Positions 40,838-50,541 of a DNA stretch of 56,545 bases are shown piece by piece. The notes beneath the pieces were generated by a model. That model did no database searches and was not told where the DNA came from. It saw nothing but the letters and a program-made list of their open reading frames with translations. Both the position numbers and the translations under genes were made by a program. Source of the DNA: a virus; IMG/VR virus record IMGVR_UViG_3300030107_002046, positions 1 through 56,545 of that record; one strand, written 5' to 3'. The first letter of the stretch is position 1, and the number at the start of each line of letters is the position of its first letter.

Positions 40838-41360
40838 AACCATTTTTGTCATTTTTGGTGTTCTAGATCGCAAAGTTAGATCGCAATCAATTTTCTCCGA
40901 GAACATCAAGGTTACAGCTGACGATAAACAATAAGACCAATTGATCATTTTTTGAACAATAGAGAAAAGGAACACCACCCTATTAATAAAGAAGAAAACA
41001 ACAACCCCCGACCCCCCTAGATCGAGCCTACTTGCACGACAATATATACATAGTGATTTACACAAACGATTATCAGTTTTAATAGACCTGGTTAAGTAAT
41101 TGCATTTTGCAAGCAGTGTATATTGTGCCCCCTACCCCCTGTTTTGAGAGAATGAGCTAAGGGACCCTAGAAGCCTCTAAATTATTTTTACATTTTATAT
41201 TGCTTTTTTATGTGAAGTAGTACAATATTGTATAATCTGTAGATAGATATACCTAGAATATACCAAACAAAAAGTATGTACCTACTATTGTTAGGTACCT
41301 ACTACAGGTACTACATAAGTTTTTAATTAGTTAATACTTATTAGGTATATACTACATATT
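40838..41360. other. Gene-free stretch between terS and terL with C runs and repeats
   Basis: No gene is seen on either strand. Features: AT-rich sequence broken by two C-rich runs (about 41005-41018 and 41126-41140), a palindrome TACAATATTGTA (41221-41232) followed by TATAAT, and the GTACCTACT repeats near its end. Position beside terS makes it a candidate packaging site; it could also hold an origin. Confidence 0.55.
41278..41358 (+). repeat. GTACCTACT repeat cluster before terL
   Basis: GTACCTACTA occurs at 41278-41287 and 41295-41304, with related GGTACTACATA (41307-41317) and GGTATATACTACATA (41344-41358). TAGGTACCTA is a perfect palindrome. A TATACT at 41348-41353 would start RNA at about the ATG of terL. 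The core 9-mer is also in the repeats at 30765-30784 (inverted). Confidence 0.7.
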
Positions 41361-42860
41361 ATGAATACACAGGTATTGAGTAAGTTACAAGGTTTATCCG
41401 CAGAAGATAAACAAGAGTTAGTTTCTTTGTTGAGAGAACTAGAAAACTCTAAGAACAGAGAAGCGTGTGAGGCTAAGTTTCTCAAGTTCGTTAACTCTAT
41501 GTGGTCTGCTTTCATTCACGGGAAACATCATGAGATTATGGCTGAGGCTTTTGAAAGGGTGGTCAATGGTGATTTGAAAAGGTTGATCATTAATATGCCT
41601 CCCAGACACACGAAGTCGGAGTTCGCTTCCTATCTTTTACCTGCATGGTTTCTAGGAAGATATCCCGACAAGAAGATTATCCAGACAGCCCATACAGCAG
41701 AACTTGCTGTCGGTTTTGGTAGAAAAGTAAGAAATTTAGTCAACAGTAAAGATTTCAAAAACTTATTCCCAAATATAAGTCTGCAGGCTGACAGTAAGGC
41801 TGCTGGGCGTTGGAACACAAACAAAGGCGGAGAATACTTCGCTATCGGTGTAGGTGGTGCAGTAACTGGTAAAGGTGCTGATCTACTTATCATCGATGAT
41901 CCACATTCTGAACAGGAAGGTGCTTCCTCAGATGTGAATGTATTTAATAAAACTTATGAGTGGTACACATCAGGACCACGACAGCGTTTACAACCTAAAG
42001 GTTCAATTGTAGTAGTTATGACAAGATGGCATCAGCGTGACCTCACTGGTCAGTTAGTTGATGCTAGTATTAAACGAGGCGGTGCCGACCAATGGGAAGT
42101 AATTGAGCTTCCAGCTATATTACCTTCAGGTAATCCTCTTTGGTCAGAATTTTGGAAGCTTGAAGAGTTAGAAGCTTTAAAAGCAGAACTACCAACTTCT
42201 AAATGGATGGCTCAGTATCAGCAAGACCCTACAGCTGAAGAAGGAGCCATTGTTAAAAGAGAGTGGTGGAAAGAATGGGAAGAACGAGAACCTCCTCAAT
42301 GTGAATTTATAATTCAATCTTGGGATACCGCATTCTTAAAAACTCAAAGAGCTGACTACTCTGCCTGTACTACTTGGGGTGTCTTTTATAGAGAAGATGA
42401 AAGCAGTGGTTTAACTACACCCCAAATTATTTTGCTCGATGCACATAAAGAAAGATTAGAGTTTCCTGAATTAAAGAAACGTGCTTTAGAGAGTTACAAG
42501 TCATATAAGCCAGATGCTTTTATTATTGAGGCAAAAGCTGCTGGTATGCCATTAATATTTGAATTGAGGCAAATGGGTATTCCCGTACAAGAGTACACTC
42601 CTAGTAGAGGTAACGATAAGATATCAAGAGTTAATGCGGTATCTGATCTTTTTTCTTCAGGAGTTGTTTGGGCACCTCAGACAAGATGGGCAGAAGAAGT
42701 TATAGAAGAGTTTGCGTCTTTTCCAAATGCGGAACATGACGATTTAGTTGATAGCAGCACGCAAGCTTTGTTAAGATTTAGACAGGGTGGATTTGTACCT
42801 TTACGTTCTGATGAAGAAGATGAACCATTAGAACATAATAAAACAGCAGATTATTACTAG
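41361..42860 (+). CDS. terL: Terminase large subunit
   Basis: 499 residues: ATPase with Walker A-type PPRHTKSE (80-87) and Walker B LLIIDD (175-180), followed by TRWHQRDLTGQL, and an RNase H-like nuclease with Asp322 (QSWDTAF), Glu390 (FIIEAKAAG) and Asp460-Asp461 (NAEHDDLVDSSTQ). It cuts concatemers and pumps DNA into the prohead. No Shine-Dalgarno sequence is seen before ATG 41361; a -10 box directly upstream suggests a leaderless start. The portal gene follows by 9 bases. Confidence 0.95.
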   Translation: MNTQVLSKLQGLSAEDKQELVSLLRELENSKNREACEAKFLKFVNSMWSAFIHGKHHEIMAEAFERVVNGDLKRLIINMPPRHTKSEFASYLLPAWFLGRYPDKKIIQTAHTAELAVGFGRKVRNLVNSKDFKNLFPNISLQADSKAAGRWNTNKGGEYFAIGVGGAVTGKGADLLIIDDPHSEQEGASSDVNVFNKTYEWYTSGPRQRLQPKGSIVVVMTRWHQRDLTGQLVDASIKRGGADQWEVIELPAILPSGNPLWSEFWKLEELEALKAELPTSKWMAQYQQDPTAEEGAIVKREWWKEWEEREPPQCEFIIQSWDTAFLKTQRADYSACTTWGVFYREDESSGLTTPQIILLDAHKERLEFPELKKRALESYKSYKPDAFIIEAKAAGMPLIFELRQMGIPVQEYTPSRGNDKISRVNAVSDLFSSGVVWAPQTRWAEEVIEEFASFPNAEHDDLVDSSTQALLRFRQGGFVPLRSDEEDEPLEHNKTADYY

Positions 42861-42869
42861 GAGATTTAA

Positions 42870-45359
42870 TTGGCAATTGAAAGAACACCAGCTACACCAG
42901 TAGATGGTTTAATAGAACAAGAACCGCAGACAGATGATATAAGTATTGCAATAGAGAATCCTGAATCAGTAGCAATTGAAACTGATGATGGTGGCATGAT
43001 TATAGACTTTGACCCACAAGAAGATAAACCAGATGCTGAATTTGACAGCAATCTGGCAGAGATTATTGATCAGCAAGATTTAGAGAAGATGGGTTCTGAT
43101 TTAATATCTGCCTACAACATGGATAAAGATTCTCGTAAAGAGTGGGAAGAAACTTATACCAAAGGATTAGATCAGCTAGGTTTAAAGATAGAAGAAAGAA
43201 CACAGCCTTGGAATGGAGCTTGTGGTGTGTTTCACCCAATGTTAAGTGAAGCAGTTATTAGATTTCAGTCGCAAGCAATATCAGAAATATTTCCAGCACA
43301 AGGACCAGTAAAGACAAAGATAGTTGGTAAGATGACCAGCGACAAAGAGAAACAATCTCAAAGAGTACAAGACTATATGAATTATCTTTTAACTCATGAG
43401 ATGTCTGAATACAGAACAGAAACAGAAAAGCTATTGTTCTCTTTGCCTTTAGCAGGTTCTGCTTTTAGAAAGGTTTACTATGACCCTAGTCTAGATAGAC
43501 CAAGCGGAATCTTTGTACCATCAGAAGATGTAGTAGTTAACTATGGTGCTAGTGACTTAGAGACTTGTGAGAGAGCCACTCATGTAATGCGTAAATCTTT
43601 TAATGAGATACGTAAGATGCAAGTAAGTGGTTTCTATAGAGACATAGAATTACAAGACGCACCTAATAGTTTTTCAGATATAAAAGAAAAGTACGATGAG
43701 CTAAGTGGTGAAAGCGAACAAGATAGATTCGATCAAAGGCATACTCTATTAGAGATGCAAGTTAATTTAGATTTGCCAGGTTTTGAAGATGTTAAAGATG
43801 GTGAGCCTACAGGGATTCAGTTACCTTATGTTGTAACCTTAGATTTTCCTAGTGGCACGATTCTAAGTATTCGCAGAAACTATTACGAAGATGATCCACA
43901 AAAGAAAAGAAGATCACACTTTGTGCACTATCAGTATTTACCAGGCATAGGATTTTATGGTTTTGGTTTGATTCATATGATAGGTGGATTAGCAAAATCA
44001 GCTACAAGTTTATTAAGACAGTTAGTAGATGCAGGTACATTATCTAATCTTCCTGGTGGGTTAAAAGCCAGAGGTCTTAGAATCAAAGGTGATGATACCC
44101 CAATCATGCCAGGAGAGTTTAGGGATGTAGATGTTCCAGGTGGTGCTATTAGAGATAATATAACCTTCCTGCCCTATAAAGAACCTTCCCCAACTCTTTA
44201 TCAGCTATTACAAAACATAGTGGAAGAGGGAAGAAGGTTTGCTAGTATTTCTGACATGAAGGTAAGTGACATGAATAGTCAGGCACCAGTTGGAACAACT
44301 CTAGCTTTATTAGAAAGAAACATGAAAGTGATGAGTGCAGTGCAAGCAAGACTACACGCATCTATGAAAAAAGAATTTGATATCTTGGTAAATATTATTC
44401 AAGACTTTGGTAATCCAAGTTATCCATATGACACAGGAGAAGAGGAACAAATTAAATCATCTGACTTTGATTCAAGGATAGATGTGATTCCAGTGTCTGA
44501 TCCTAATGCTGCAACTATGGCACAAAGGATTATGCAGTATCAAGCTGCTATGCAATTAGCACAGGCTTCACCTGAAATGTACAATATGCAAGAACTGCAT
44601 AGACAGATGTTAGAAGTATTAGGTATTCCTGATGTTGATAATATAATTCCTGATGAAGGAGAAGTGATGCCAGTTGATCCTGTCAGTGCTGTACAGAACT
44701 TAATTAATAATATTCCTGTAAAAGCATTTGAGTTCCAAGATCACGATGCACATATACAAACTATTGCAGCAGCACAAAACAATCCAGAGATTATGGGATT
44801 ACTAGAACAGTCTCCTACAGGACCAGCGATTATGGCAGCAGCATCTTCATACGTTAATGATCATTTAACAATGAAGTTTAGAGATCAAGTACAAGAAGAA
44901 CTTGGTATAGAGTTACCACCACTAGGTGAACCTTTACCAGCAGATGTAGAGAAACGTATATCTGATCTAGTTGCAGAAGCTGCAGGAAGAGTAACTGAAA
45001 AAGCTAGAATGCAAGCAGAACAGCAAAGAATAGCTGAACAACAACAAGACCCTCTTATCATGATGAAAGAAAGAGAAGTTGCAGCTAAAGAAGCTGAGGT
45101 GCAAAGAAAAGCTATGGGTGATCAAGCAAGATTTACTCTAGCTGCACAGAAGCAACAAGCTCATCAGATTCTTGAACAAGAAAAAATTGAAGTTGAAAAA
45201 GATAAGCTATCAGTTGAAACACAAATAGCTGGTATGGAACTAGGACAAAAAATTGCTAGCGATATGCAAGATGAAGAAAAAGAAAGCAAAAAGCAAGCAA
45301 AAGAAGATTTTAAATTAGGGCTTGACATGGCTAAGGATATAGTTAAAGATATCAATTAG
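42870..45359 (+). CDS. Portal protein, P22-like
   Basis: 829 residues from TTG 42870, with AGGAG overlapping the terL stop. The central part includes RTQPWNGACGVFHPMLSEAV, HFVHYQYLPGIGFYGFGLIH and GLAKSATSLLRQLVDAGTLS, typical of the large podovirus portal family. The final 150 residues are a long Gln/Glu/Lys helix (ARMQAEQQRIAEQQQDP onward), which may form a barrel extending into the capsid. It forms the dodecameric DNA gate. Confidence 0.93.
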   Translation: MAIERTPATPVDGLIEQEPQTDDISIAIENPESVAIETDDGGMIIDFDPQEDKPDAEFDSNLAEIIDQQDLEKMGSDLISAYNMDKDSRKEWEETYTKGLDQLGLKIEERTQPWNGACGVFHPMLSEAVIRFQSQAISEIFPAQGPVKTKIVGKMTSDKEKQSQRVQDYMNYLLTHEMSEYRTETEKLLFSLPLAGSAFRKVYYDPSLDRPSGIFVPSEDVVVNYGASDLETCERATHVMRKSFNEIRKMQVSGFYRDIELQDAPNSFSDIKEKYDELSGESEQDRFDQRHTLLEMQVNLDLPGFEDVKDGEPTGIQLPYVVTLDFPSGTILSIRRNYYEDDPQKKRRSHFVHYQYLPGIGFYGFGLIHMIGGLAKSATSLLRQLVDAGTLSNLPGGLKARGLRIKGDDTPIMPGEFRDVDVPGGAIRDNITFLPYKEPSPTLYQLLQNIVEEGRRFASISDMKVSDMNSQAPVGTTLALLERNMKVMSAVQARLHASMKKEFDILVNIIQDFGNPSYPYDTGEEEQIKSSDFDSRIDVIPVSDPNAATMAQRIMQYQAAMQLAQASPEMYNMQELHRQMLEVLGIPDVDNIIPDEGEVMPVDPVSAVQNLINNIPVKAFEFQDHDAHIQTIAAAQNNPEIMGLLEQSPTGPAIMAAASSYVNDHLTMKFRDQVQEELGIELPPLGEPLPADVEKRISDLVAEAAGRVTEKARMQAEQQRIAEQQQDPLIMMKEREVAAKEAEVQRKAMGDQARFTLAAQKQQAHQILEQEKIEVEKDKLSVETQIAGMELGQKIASDMQDEEKESKKQAKEDFKLGLDMAKDIVKDIN

Positions 45360-45360
45360 T

Positions 45361-45567
45361 ATGTCAAATGATATCAATGAGCAATCACTTTCTGAGTGGT
45401 TAAAGGTTAGAATCAGAGATGTCATGAACGAACACGCAGATCATGTTGCGACAGGTAGTATAAAAGATTACCCAGAGTACAAAAGAATCTGCGGCATAAT
45501 AGAGGGCTTGGCTCTCGCAGAACGTGAGATGTTGGACTGGATAGAACAACATACACGGGAAATATAG
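45361..45567 (+). CDS. Small conserved protein after the portal
   Basis: 68 residues, helical (LSEWLKVRIRDVMNEHADHV, GIIEGLALAEREMLDWIEQ). A protein of this size and pattern regularly follows the portal gene in marine podoviruses. It may be a head assembly factor; function unknown. The start lies two bases after the portal stop. Confidence 0.7.
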   Translation: MSNDINEQSLSEWLKVRIRDVMNEHADHVATGSIKDYPEYKRICGIIEGLALAEREMLDWIEQHTREI

Positions 45568-45594
45568 GAACTCAACTCCTTAAGTTGTGCAAAT

Positions 45595-45987
45595 ATGAGT
45601 AAAAAAGAAATAAAGAAACCTAAAAACTTTAAAGAGCCGAAGGTTGATGAAAAAGCTAAAAGTCAGTTACCTGACCCACAAGGCTGGAAAATTCTAGTAG
45701 CTATGCCACAAGCAGAAGAAAAAACTGATGGTGGTATTCTTAAAGCGAATCAAACAATTAAAGACGAAGAGGTAAGCAACATATGTGGATATGTTCTTAA
45801 GCTTGGTCCTGATTCTTATAAAGACGCAAATAGATTTACTAAGCCTTGGTGTAAAGTAGGTGATTGGGTAATATTTAGAGCTTATTCAGGTACTCGCATG
45901 AAAATGTATGGACAAGAGTTTCGTTTAATAAACGATGATACTGTGGAAGCAGTAGTTGAAGACCCAACAGGAGTAGTAAGAGCATGA
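45595..45987 (+). CDS. GroES/Cpn10-like co-chaperonin
   Basis: 130 residues. DPQGWKILVAMPQAEEKTDGGI matches the GroES opening strand, a mobile-loop region follows (KANQTIKDEEV), and GYVLKLGPDSY, CKVGDWVIFRAYSGTRM and FRLINDDTVEAVV complete the beta-barrel. It probably works with host GroEL to fold the capsid protein, like T4 gp31 or similar phage co-chaperonins. It is located between portal and scaffold genes and overlaps the scaffold gene by 4 bases. Confidence 0.85.
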   Translation: MSKKEIKKPKNFKEPKVDEKAKSQLPDPQGWKILVAMPQAEEKTDGGILKANQTIKDEEVSNICGYVLKLGPDSYKDANRFTKPWCKVGDWVIFRAYSGTRMKMYGQEFRLINDDTVEAVVEDPTGVVRA

Positions 45988-47042
45988 GTGATCAACAAGT
46001 AGAAACCTCTATAGAAACTTCATATGAAGCAGATGCTGAAGGTAATATAAAACCTCAGTCAATGGAAGATAAATTTTTTGGTGTAAAAACACAAATTACA
46101 AAAGAAGATAGTAAAGATTCAGATGATCTTGATGTTGAAGTAGTTAGTGATGTTCCTGAAGAAGACAGAAGAGCACCAAAACAAGAAACTAAAGATGAGC
46201 CTGTAGATAGTGATGTTATTGATAAAGAAATAGCAGACACTAGCAAAAGAGCAGGTGATCGTATTAATCAAATTAAATACGAGTATCACGAAGAACGTAG
46301 AGCAAAAGAAGCAGCTAAAAGAGAATCATCTGAAGCAGTTAATAGATTAAAAGCTGTTATGGCTGAAAACCAAAGATTATCTGAATTAGTAAATACAGGT
46401 GGTCAAGCTCTTAATCAACACGCTGTAGCTAATGCTCAGTTTGCTAAGGTAAGTGCACAAGAAAAGTTTAAGAAAGCTTACGATGATGGTGATGCAGATG
46501 CAATGGCACTGGCTCAAGAAGAGTTATCTAAAGCTACCTTAGCTGAACAACAAGCACCTGGATATGCTAGAGCAATGCAAGCACAAGCTGCACAAGCTGC
46601 ACAAGCTGCACAAGTTCAACCGCAAATTCCAGAACCAGACCCAGCAATGAAAGCATGGGCAGGTAAGAATCCTTGGTTTATGGGTAGTGAACCTGTACAC
46701 AGAGAGATGACATCTTTTGCAATGTATGTAGATCAAAAGTTGCAAGCAGAAGGTGTTGATCCAGTAGGACAAGCAGAACAATATTATGGCAAAGTAGACG
46801 AAGCCATGAAAGAACAATTTCCAAGTTTTTTTGGTGTACCTCAACAAGCGGAAGCTGGAGGAGAGGTACAGATAGAAGAAGAAAAACGACAACCATCGAA
46901 TGTCGTAGCTCCCGCAACGAGGAACAGTGGAGCTAATAAGAATCCTCGCAATGTACGTTTGACGCAGACGCAAGTAAAACTAGCACGTTCACTTGGTATA
47001 ACGCCTGCACAATACGCAAAACAATTACTTAAGGAGACATAA
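45984..47042 (+). CDS. Head scaffolding protein
   Basis: 352 residues, acidic N-terminus (IETSYEADAEGNIKPQSMED), long coiled coil (RINQIKYEYHEERRAKEAAK, VMAENQRLSELV), an Ala-Gln repeat (GCACAAGCT units at 46580-46617), then KAWAGKNPWFMGSEPVHREM and a small basic C-terminus. Helical build and place just before the capsid genes are those of podovirus scaffolds, which guide coat assembly and leave. One-base overlap with the next gene. Confidence 0.85.
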   Translation: MSDQQVETSIETSYEADAEGNIKPQSMEDKFFGVKTQITKEDSKDSDDLDVEVVSDVPEEDRRAPKQETKDEPVDSDVIDKEIADTSKRAGDRINQIKYEYHEERRAKEAAKRESSEAVNRLKAVMAENQRLSELVNTGGQALNQHAVANAQFAKVSAQEKFKKAYDDGDADAMALAQEELSKATLAEQQAPGYARAMQAQAAQAAQAAQVQPQIPEPDPAMKAWAGKNPWFMGSEPVHREMTSFAMYVDQKLQAEGVDPVGQAEQYYGKVDEAMKEQFPSFFGVPQQAEAGGEVQIEEEKRQPSNVVAPATRNSGANKNPRNVRLTQTQVKLARSLGITPAQYAKQLLKET

Positions 47043-47560
47043 TGTCAGAAGAAGTTAAAATTAATCAAGAAGCTGTAGTAGACAATGTTGAAGCAGTGGA
47101 ACCAGTGCGTACCCCTAGGGGTTCAGAAGACCGAGAGGTTCACCAACGTGTAGAAAGTTGGGAAAACCCCTCCAATTTACCAAGTCCTGATCCACAACCA
47201 GGCTGGGTTTTTAGATGGATACGAACAAGTTTATTAGGTAATACTGATAATCCTAATGTGTCTAAAAAATTTAGAGAAGGTTGGCAACCATGCAGAGCAG
47301 AAGATCATCCAGAATTACATATTCATATGATGGACTACAAATCTGAGTGGGCGGAAAAAGGAAATTTAGAAATTGGTGGGCAGTTACTATGTAAGATGCC
47401 AAAAGAGAAAGCGGAAGCTAGAGATGCCTATTTTAAAAATGTGGCAAAAAATCAGATGGAATCTGTAGATAACGTATATTTTAAGGATCAAGATTCTAGA
47501 ATGGCTACCAAACAAGTTTTTGAAAGAAAGTCTAAAACTACCTTTGGTAAAGATTCTTAG
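47042..47560 (+). CDS. Conserved head-cluster protein
   Basis: 172 residues. The pattern LPSPDPQPGWVFRWIRTSLLG, then EGWQPCRAEDHPE, GGQLLCKMPKEKAEARDAYF and a basic end is recurrent between scaffold and coat genes of marine podoviruses. A structural or assembly role is likely. Two lone Cys do not form a zinc site. Confidence 0.72.
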   Translation: MSEEVKINQEAVVDNVEAVEPVRTPRGSEDREVHQRVESWENPSNLPSPDPQPGWVFRWIRTSLLGNTDNPNVSKKFREGWQPCRAEDHPELHIHMMDYKSEWAEKGNLEIGGQLLCKMPKEKAEARDAYFKNVAKNQMESVDNVYFKDQDSRMATKQVFERKSKTTFGKDS

Positions 47561-47603
47561 TCTTGTTAGATTAACAATTTTTATTTAACAGAAGGAGGAA
47601 GCT

Positions 47604-48191
47604 ATGGCTTCATCAGCAGCTCCTATGGGAGCTAGACCTGTTGGATCATTAGTATCATGTGCATACAATGCAAAAATTAGTCATTATAAGATTAAGAATG
47701 CATACGGCACAGCCATATTTTATGGTGACTTTGTAAAGTGGGGGGATGACAATCCAAACACTACAATACAAAAAGATACTGGAACTACTGCTTGTACACC
47801 TATTGGTGTATTTTTAGGATGTTCTTATACTGACCCAACATCAGGTCAATTCGTAAATAACAATCAATTCCCAGCATCACTTGCTGCGGATGATATTGTT
47901 GCATATGTTGCTTCAGACCCATTTGTTGTAATGCAAATGCAATCAGACGAATCACTTAACCAAGATGATATTGGTAAGAATGTCGCTGTTGTGCAAACCG
48001 CAGGATCAACTTCAATAGGTGTGAGCAAAAACGCAGTAGACGGCAGTACAGCAGCTACTACCGCCACACTACCTTTAAAGATTATTGACTTTGTCGATGG
48101 TCCAGATAGTGAAATTGGTGATAGCTACACTGACGTATTAGTGATGTTCAATGTTGGACATCAATATTTAAACACAACAGGTATAGGTTAA
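47604..48191 (+). CDS. Probable head decoration / minor capsid protein
   Basis: 195 residues, beta-rich (NAYGTAIFYGDFVKWGDD, PFVVMQMQSDESLNQDDIG, VLVMFNVGHQYL). Directly upstream of the coat gene with a strong GAAGGAGGAA site. In many tailed phages a capsid-stabilising protein occupies this spot; the match is by position and fold type. Confidence 0.72.
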   Translation: MASSAAPMGARPVGSLVSCAYNAKISHYKIKNAYGTAIFYGDFVKWGDDNPNTTIQKDTGTTACTPIGVFLGCSYTDPTSGQFVNNNQFPASLAADDIVAYVASDPFVVMQMQSDESLNQDDIGKNVAVVQTAGSTSIGVSKNAVDGSTAATTATLPLKIIDFVDGPDSEIGDSYTDVLVMFNVGHQYLNTTGIG

Positions 48192-48203
48192 TAGGAGAAT
48201 ATT

Positions 48204-49145
48204 ATGGCAGCTATTTCAAGAGCTAACGAATTAAAACAACTCCTACCAGGACTTAATGCCCTGTTTGGAGATGAGTATAATAACTACGAGAATGAGCATG
48301 AAATGATTTATGAGAGTGAAAACTCAGACAGATCATTTGAAGAAGAACTAAAACTTTCAGGTTTTGGTGCTGCTCCAGTTAAAGATGAAGGTGCTTCAGT
48401 ATCTTATGATGTTGCACAAGAATCTTTTGTAGCTCGTTATACACACGAAACTATTGCTTTAGGCTTTAGTATCACAGAAGAAGCTATGGAGGATAACCTC
48501 TATGTTTCACTATCTGCTAGATACACAAAAGCTTTAGCAAGAGCTATGGCTTACACAAAGCAAGTCAAATCAGCTTATCCGTTAAACAACGGCTTCAGTA
48601 ATTCATTCCAGTCTGGAGATGGGGTAAACCTATTTACAGCAGATGGTGATGGTGTTACTGGAGGTGATGGACACCCATTGGTTAATGGCGGTAAGAACTC
48701 TAACAGACCATCCACAGGTGCTGACCTGAATGAAACATCTTTAGAAGATGGAGTAATTCAAATTGGTAAGTGGACGGATGAAAGAGGTCTTAAGATCGCA
48801 GCTAGACCAAAGAAACTTATTGTTCCATCTGATCTTCAGTTTGTTGCAACTCGCTTATTAGAGAGTGAATACAAGCCAAGTTCTGCTGATAACGATGTCA
48901 ATGCAATCAGAAACAATGGTGTTATACCAGAAGGCTATGCAGTTAATCATTATTTAACTGATACTAATGCTTTCTTCTTAACAACAGATGTGCCTGATGG
49001 CATGAAGCATTTTGTTAGAGCACCTATGGTGACTAGCATGGACGGAGACTTTGATACTGGAAACGTAAGATACAAAGCTAGAGAAAGATATTCATTTGGA
49101 GTATCTGATCCGCTAGGTATCTGGGGTTCACCAGGTTCAAGCTAA
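48204..49145 (+). CDS. Major capsid protein
   Basis: 313 residues. ELKQLLPGLNALFGDEYN, GFSITEEAMEDNLYVSLSAR, LARAMAYTKQVKSAYPLNNG and KLIVPSDLQFVATRLLESEY match the coat proteins of marine phages with an HK97-type fold of the Mu gpT-like group. AGGAGAA upstream and a strong terminator immediately downstream mark a highly expressed gene. No protease cleavage region is apparent. Confidence 0.9.
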   Translation: MAAISRANELKQLLPGLNALFGDEYNNYENEHEMIYESENSDRSFEEELKLSGFGAAPVKDEGASVSYDVAQESFVARYTHETIALGFSITEEAMEDNLYVSLSARYTKALARAMAYTKQVKSAYPLNNGFSNSFQSGDGVNLFTADGDGVTGGDGHPLVNGGKNSNRPSTGADLNETSLEDGVIQIGKWTDERGLKIAARPKKLIVPSDLQFVATRLLESEYKPSSADNDVNAIRNNGVIPEGYAVNHYLTDTNAFFLTTDVPDGMKHFVRAPMVTSMDGDFDTGNVRYKARERYSFGVSDPLGIWGSPGSS

Positions 49146-49152
49146 AATTTGT

Positions 49153-49179
49153 AGGGGAGCTTTTGCTCCCCTCTTTTTA
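49153..49179 (+). terminator. Rho-independent terminator after the capsid gene
   Basis: AGGGGAGC-TTTT-GCTCCCCT stem followed by CTTTTTAT. It lies eight bases beyond the capsid stop and would separate the head genes from the following structural genes. Confidence 0.92.
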
Positions 49180-49259
49180 TATCTAGGGATTTATTAATTT
49201 GTTTATCAACTGCCCTAGCAGACAAGCCAAGATGATAAACTTTTTCCGAAGGAGGAAAT

Positions 49260-49817
49260 ATGGCGAATACGACTTTTAATGGACCAGTGAGGTCCGAAGG
49301 AGGTTTTGAACAAATCTCCATAAACTCAAGTACAGGAGCAGTAACTACAAATTTAGATGTAGACAGCAGTGGTAATATAGTTACCTCTGGTTCTGTATTA
49401 AATTACGATAATATTGTTGACGTTACAGCAGCAACGTATAGTGTTACAGCAGCACAGTCTGGTTCTGTTTTTACTTTAAATAGAGCAGCAGGTATTGTGG
49501 TTACACTACCAACTGCAGCAGCAGGTCTACAATATACATTTATAGTAGGCACTACATTTACAGGTGCAGGACAAATAAACACACAAAATACGAGTGACTT
49601 ATATTCAGGCTTTGCCCAGATATTTGATCCAGCAACAGCAGGTGATACCAATACTTTTATTCCTGATGCTAGTGATGACGATACTATTGATTTAGGTTCA
49701 GCAGCACAAGGTTGGTTAGTCGGTGGAATTATTCGACTAAAAGCAACAACAGCTGCAGTTTGGCATTGTGAAGCGTTTCTTCATGGTGATGGAACTTTAG
49801 CTACTCCATTTGAGTAA
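49260..49817 (+). CDS. Small beta-rich virion protein
   Basis: 185 residues with many Thr, Ser, Val and Gly (SSTGAVTTNLDVDSSGNIVT, GIVVTLPTAAAGLQYTFIVG), as in trimeric decoration or fibre-base proteins of marine phages. AAGGAGGAA precedes it. Probably part of the capsid surface; no family is certain. Confidence 0.7.
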   Translation: MANTTFNGPVRSEGGFEQISINSSTGAVTTNLDVDSSGNIVTSGSVLNYDNIVDVTAATYSVTAAQSGSVFTLNRAAGIVVTLPTAAAGLQYTFIVGTTFTGAGQINTQNTSDLYSGFAQIFDPATAGDTNTFIPDASDDDTIDLGSAAQGWLVGGIIRLKATTAAVWHCEAFLHGDGTLATPFE

Positions 49818-49827
49818 GGAGTAAATT

Positions 49828-50235
49828 ATGGCTGATGCAGTAACTTCACAAACCATTATTGATGGTGAAAGAAACTGTGTTATGAAGTTTACCAATGTCA
49901 GTGATGGCACTGGCGAATCCGCAGTAGCTAAGGTAGATGTTTCTGCCTTAGCAGCTAACGCAGCAGGTGTATCCTGTTCAGAAGTTAGAGTAATGCGTGT
50001 TAGTCATGCCATTGTTGGTATGTCTGTTCAATTGTTTCTTAATGCTTCATCTAATGTTCTATTAATGGAACTAGCTGAAAGCAGTAATGGACACATGGAT
50101 TTTAAAGACTTTGGTGGACTTCCAAATAATGCAGGAAGTGGTAAAGATGGAGATATTCTTTTTACCACTAAAGGTCATTCAAGCGGAGACACTTATTCTA
50201 TTGTTTTAGAAATGGTTAAAGTGTATTCTGATTAA
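49828..50235 (+). CDS. Small virion protein
   Basis: 135 residues with alternating strands (CVMKFTNVSDGTGESAVAKV, VGMSVQLFLNASSNVLLM, GDTYSIVLEMVKVY). Paired with the preceding beta-rich gene and with its own AAGGAG site. Probably structural; exact role unknown. Confidence 0.68.
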   Translation: MADAVTSQTIIDGERNCVMKFTNVSDGTGESAVAKVDVSALAANAAGVSCSEVRVMRVSHAIVGMSVQLFLNASSNVLLMELAESSNGHMDFKDFGGLPNNAGSGKDGDILFTTKGHSSGDTYSIVLEMVKVYSD

Positions 50236-50245
50236 GGAGAGCAAT

Positions 50246-50521
50246 ATGAAATATTTTATTTCAGAAAATGGTAATTTCCCAGCACAATACTTTGTATTGG
50301 TAGAAGGAGATGATGGTATTCTAAGACCTGTTTTTGGTCCTGATCCTGATCTAGAGGATGCTCAACGTAAACACGCTGAGTTATCTGGTTCAGAGAAAAG
50401 AGCTAGAGACAGTAAAGGTCACTATAAAGCAGATGATCTATCTACTCCAGATATAAATGAAGCTTATGTTTCAGGGAAAGCTCCTGCTAAAAAGCGTGGA
50501 AGACCAAAAAAGAAAGGATAA
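50246..50521 (+). CDS. Small protein with AT-hook-like tail
   Basis: 91 residues. The body (ISENGNFPAQYFVLVEGDDG) is followed by a basic end KKRGRPKKKG, an AT-hook-like motif (RGRP) that can bind the minor groove of AT-rich DNA. It may contact the packaged or replicating genome. AAGGAG precedes the ATG. Confidence 0.7.
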   Translation: MKYFISENGNFPAQYFVLVEGDDGILRPVFGPDPDLEDAQRKHAELSGSEKRARDSKGHYKADDLSTPDINEAYVSGKAPAKKRGRPKKKG

Positions 50522-50541
50522 TAATTAACAAAGATACAGTG

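Noticed and set aside
40919-40990. CUGACGA on the plus strand as another hammerhead
   Set aside because: No stem II, no properly spaced GAAA and no pairing for stems I and III.
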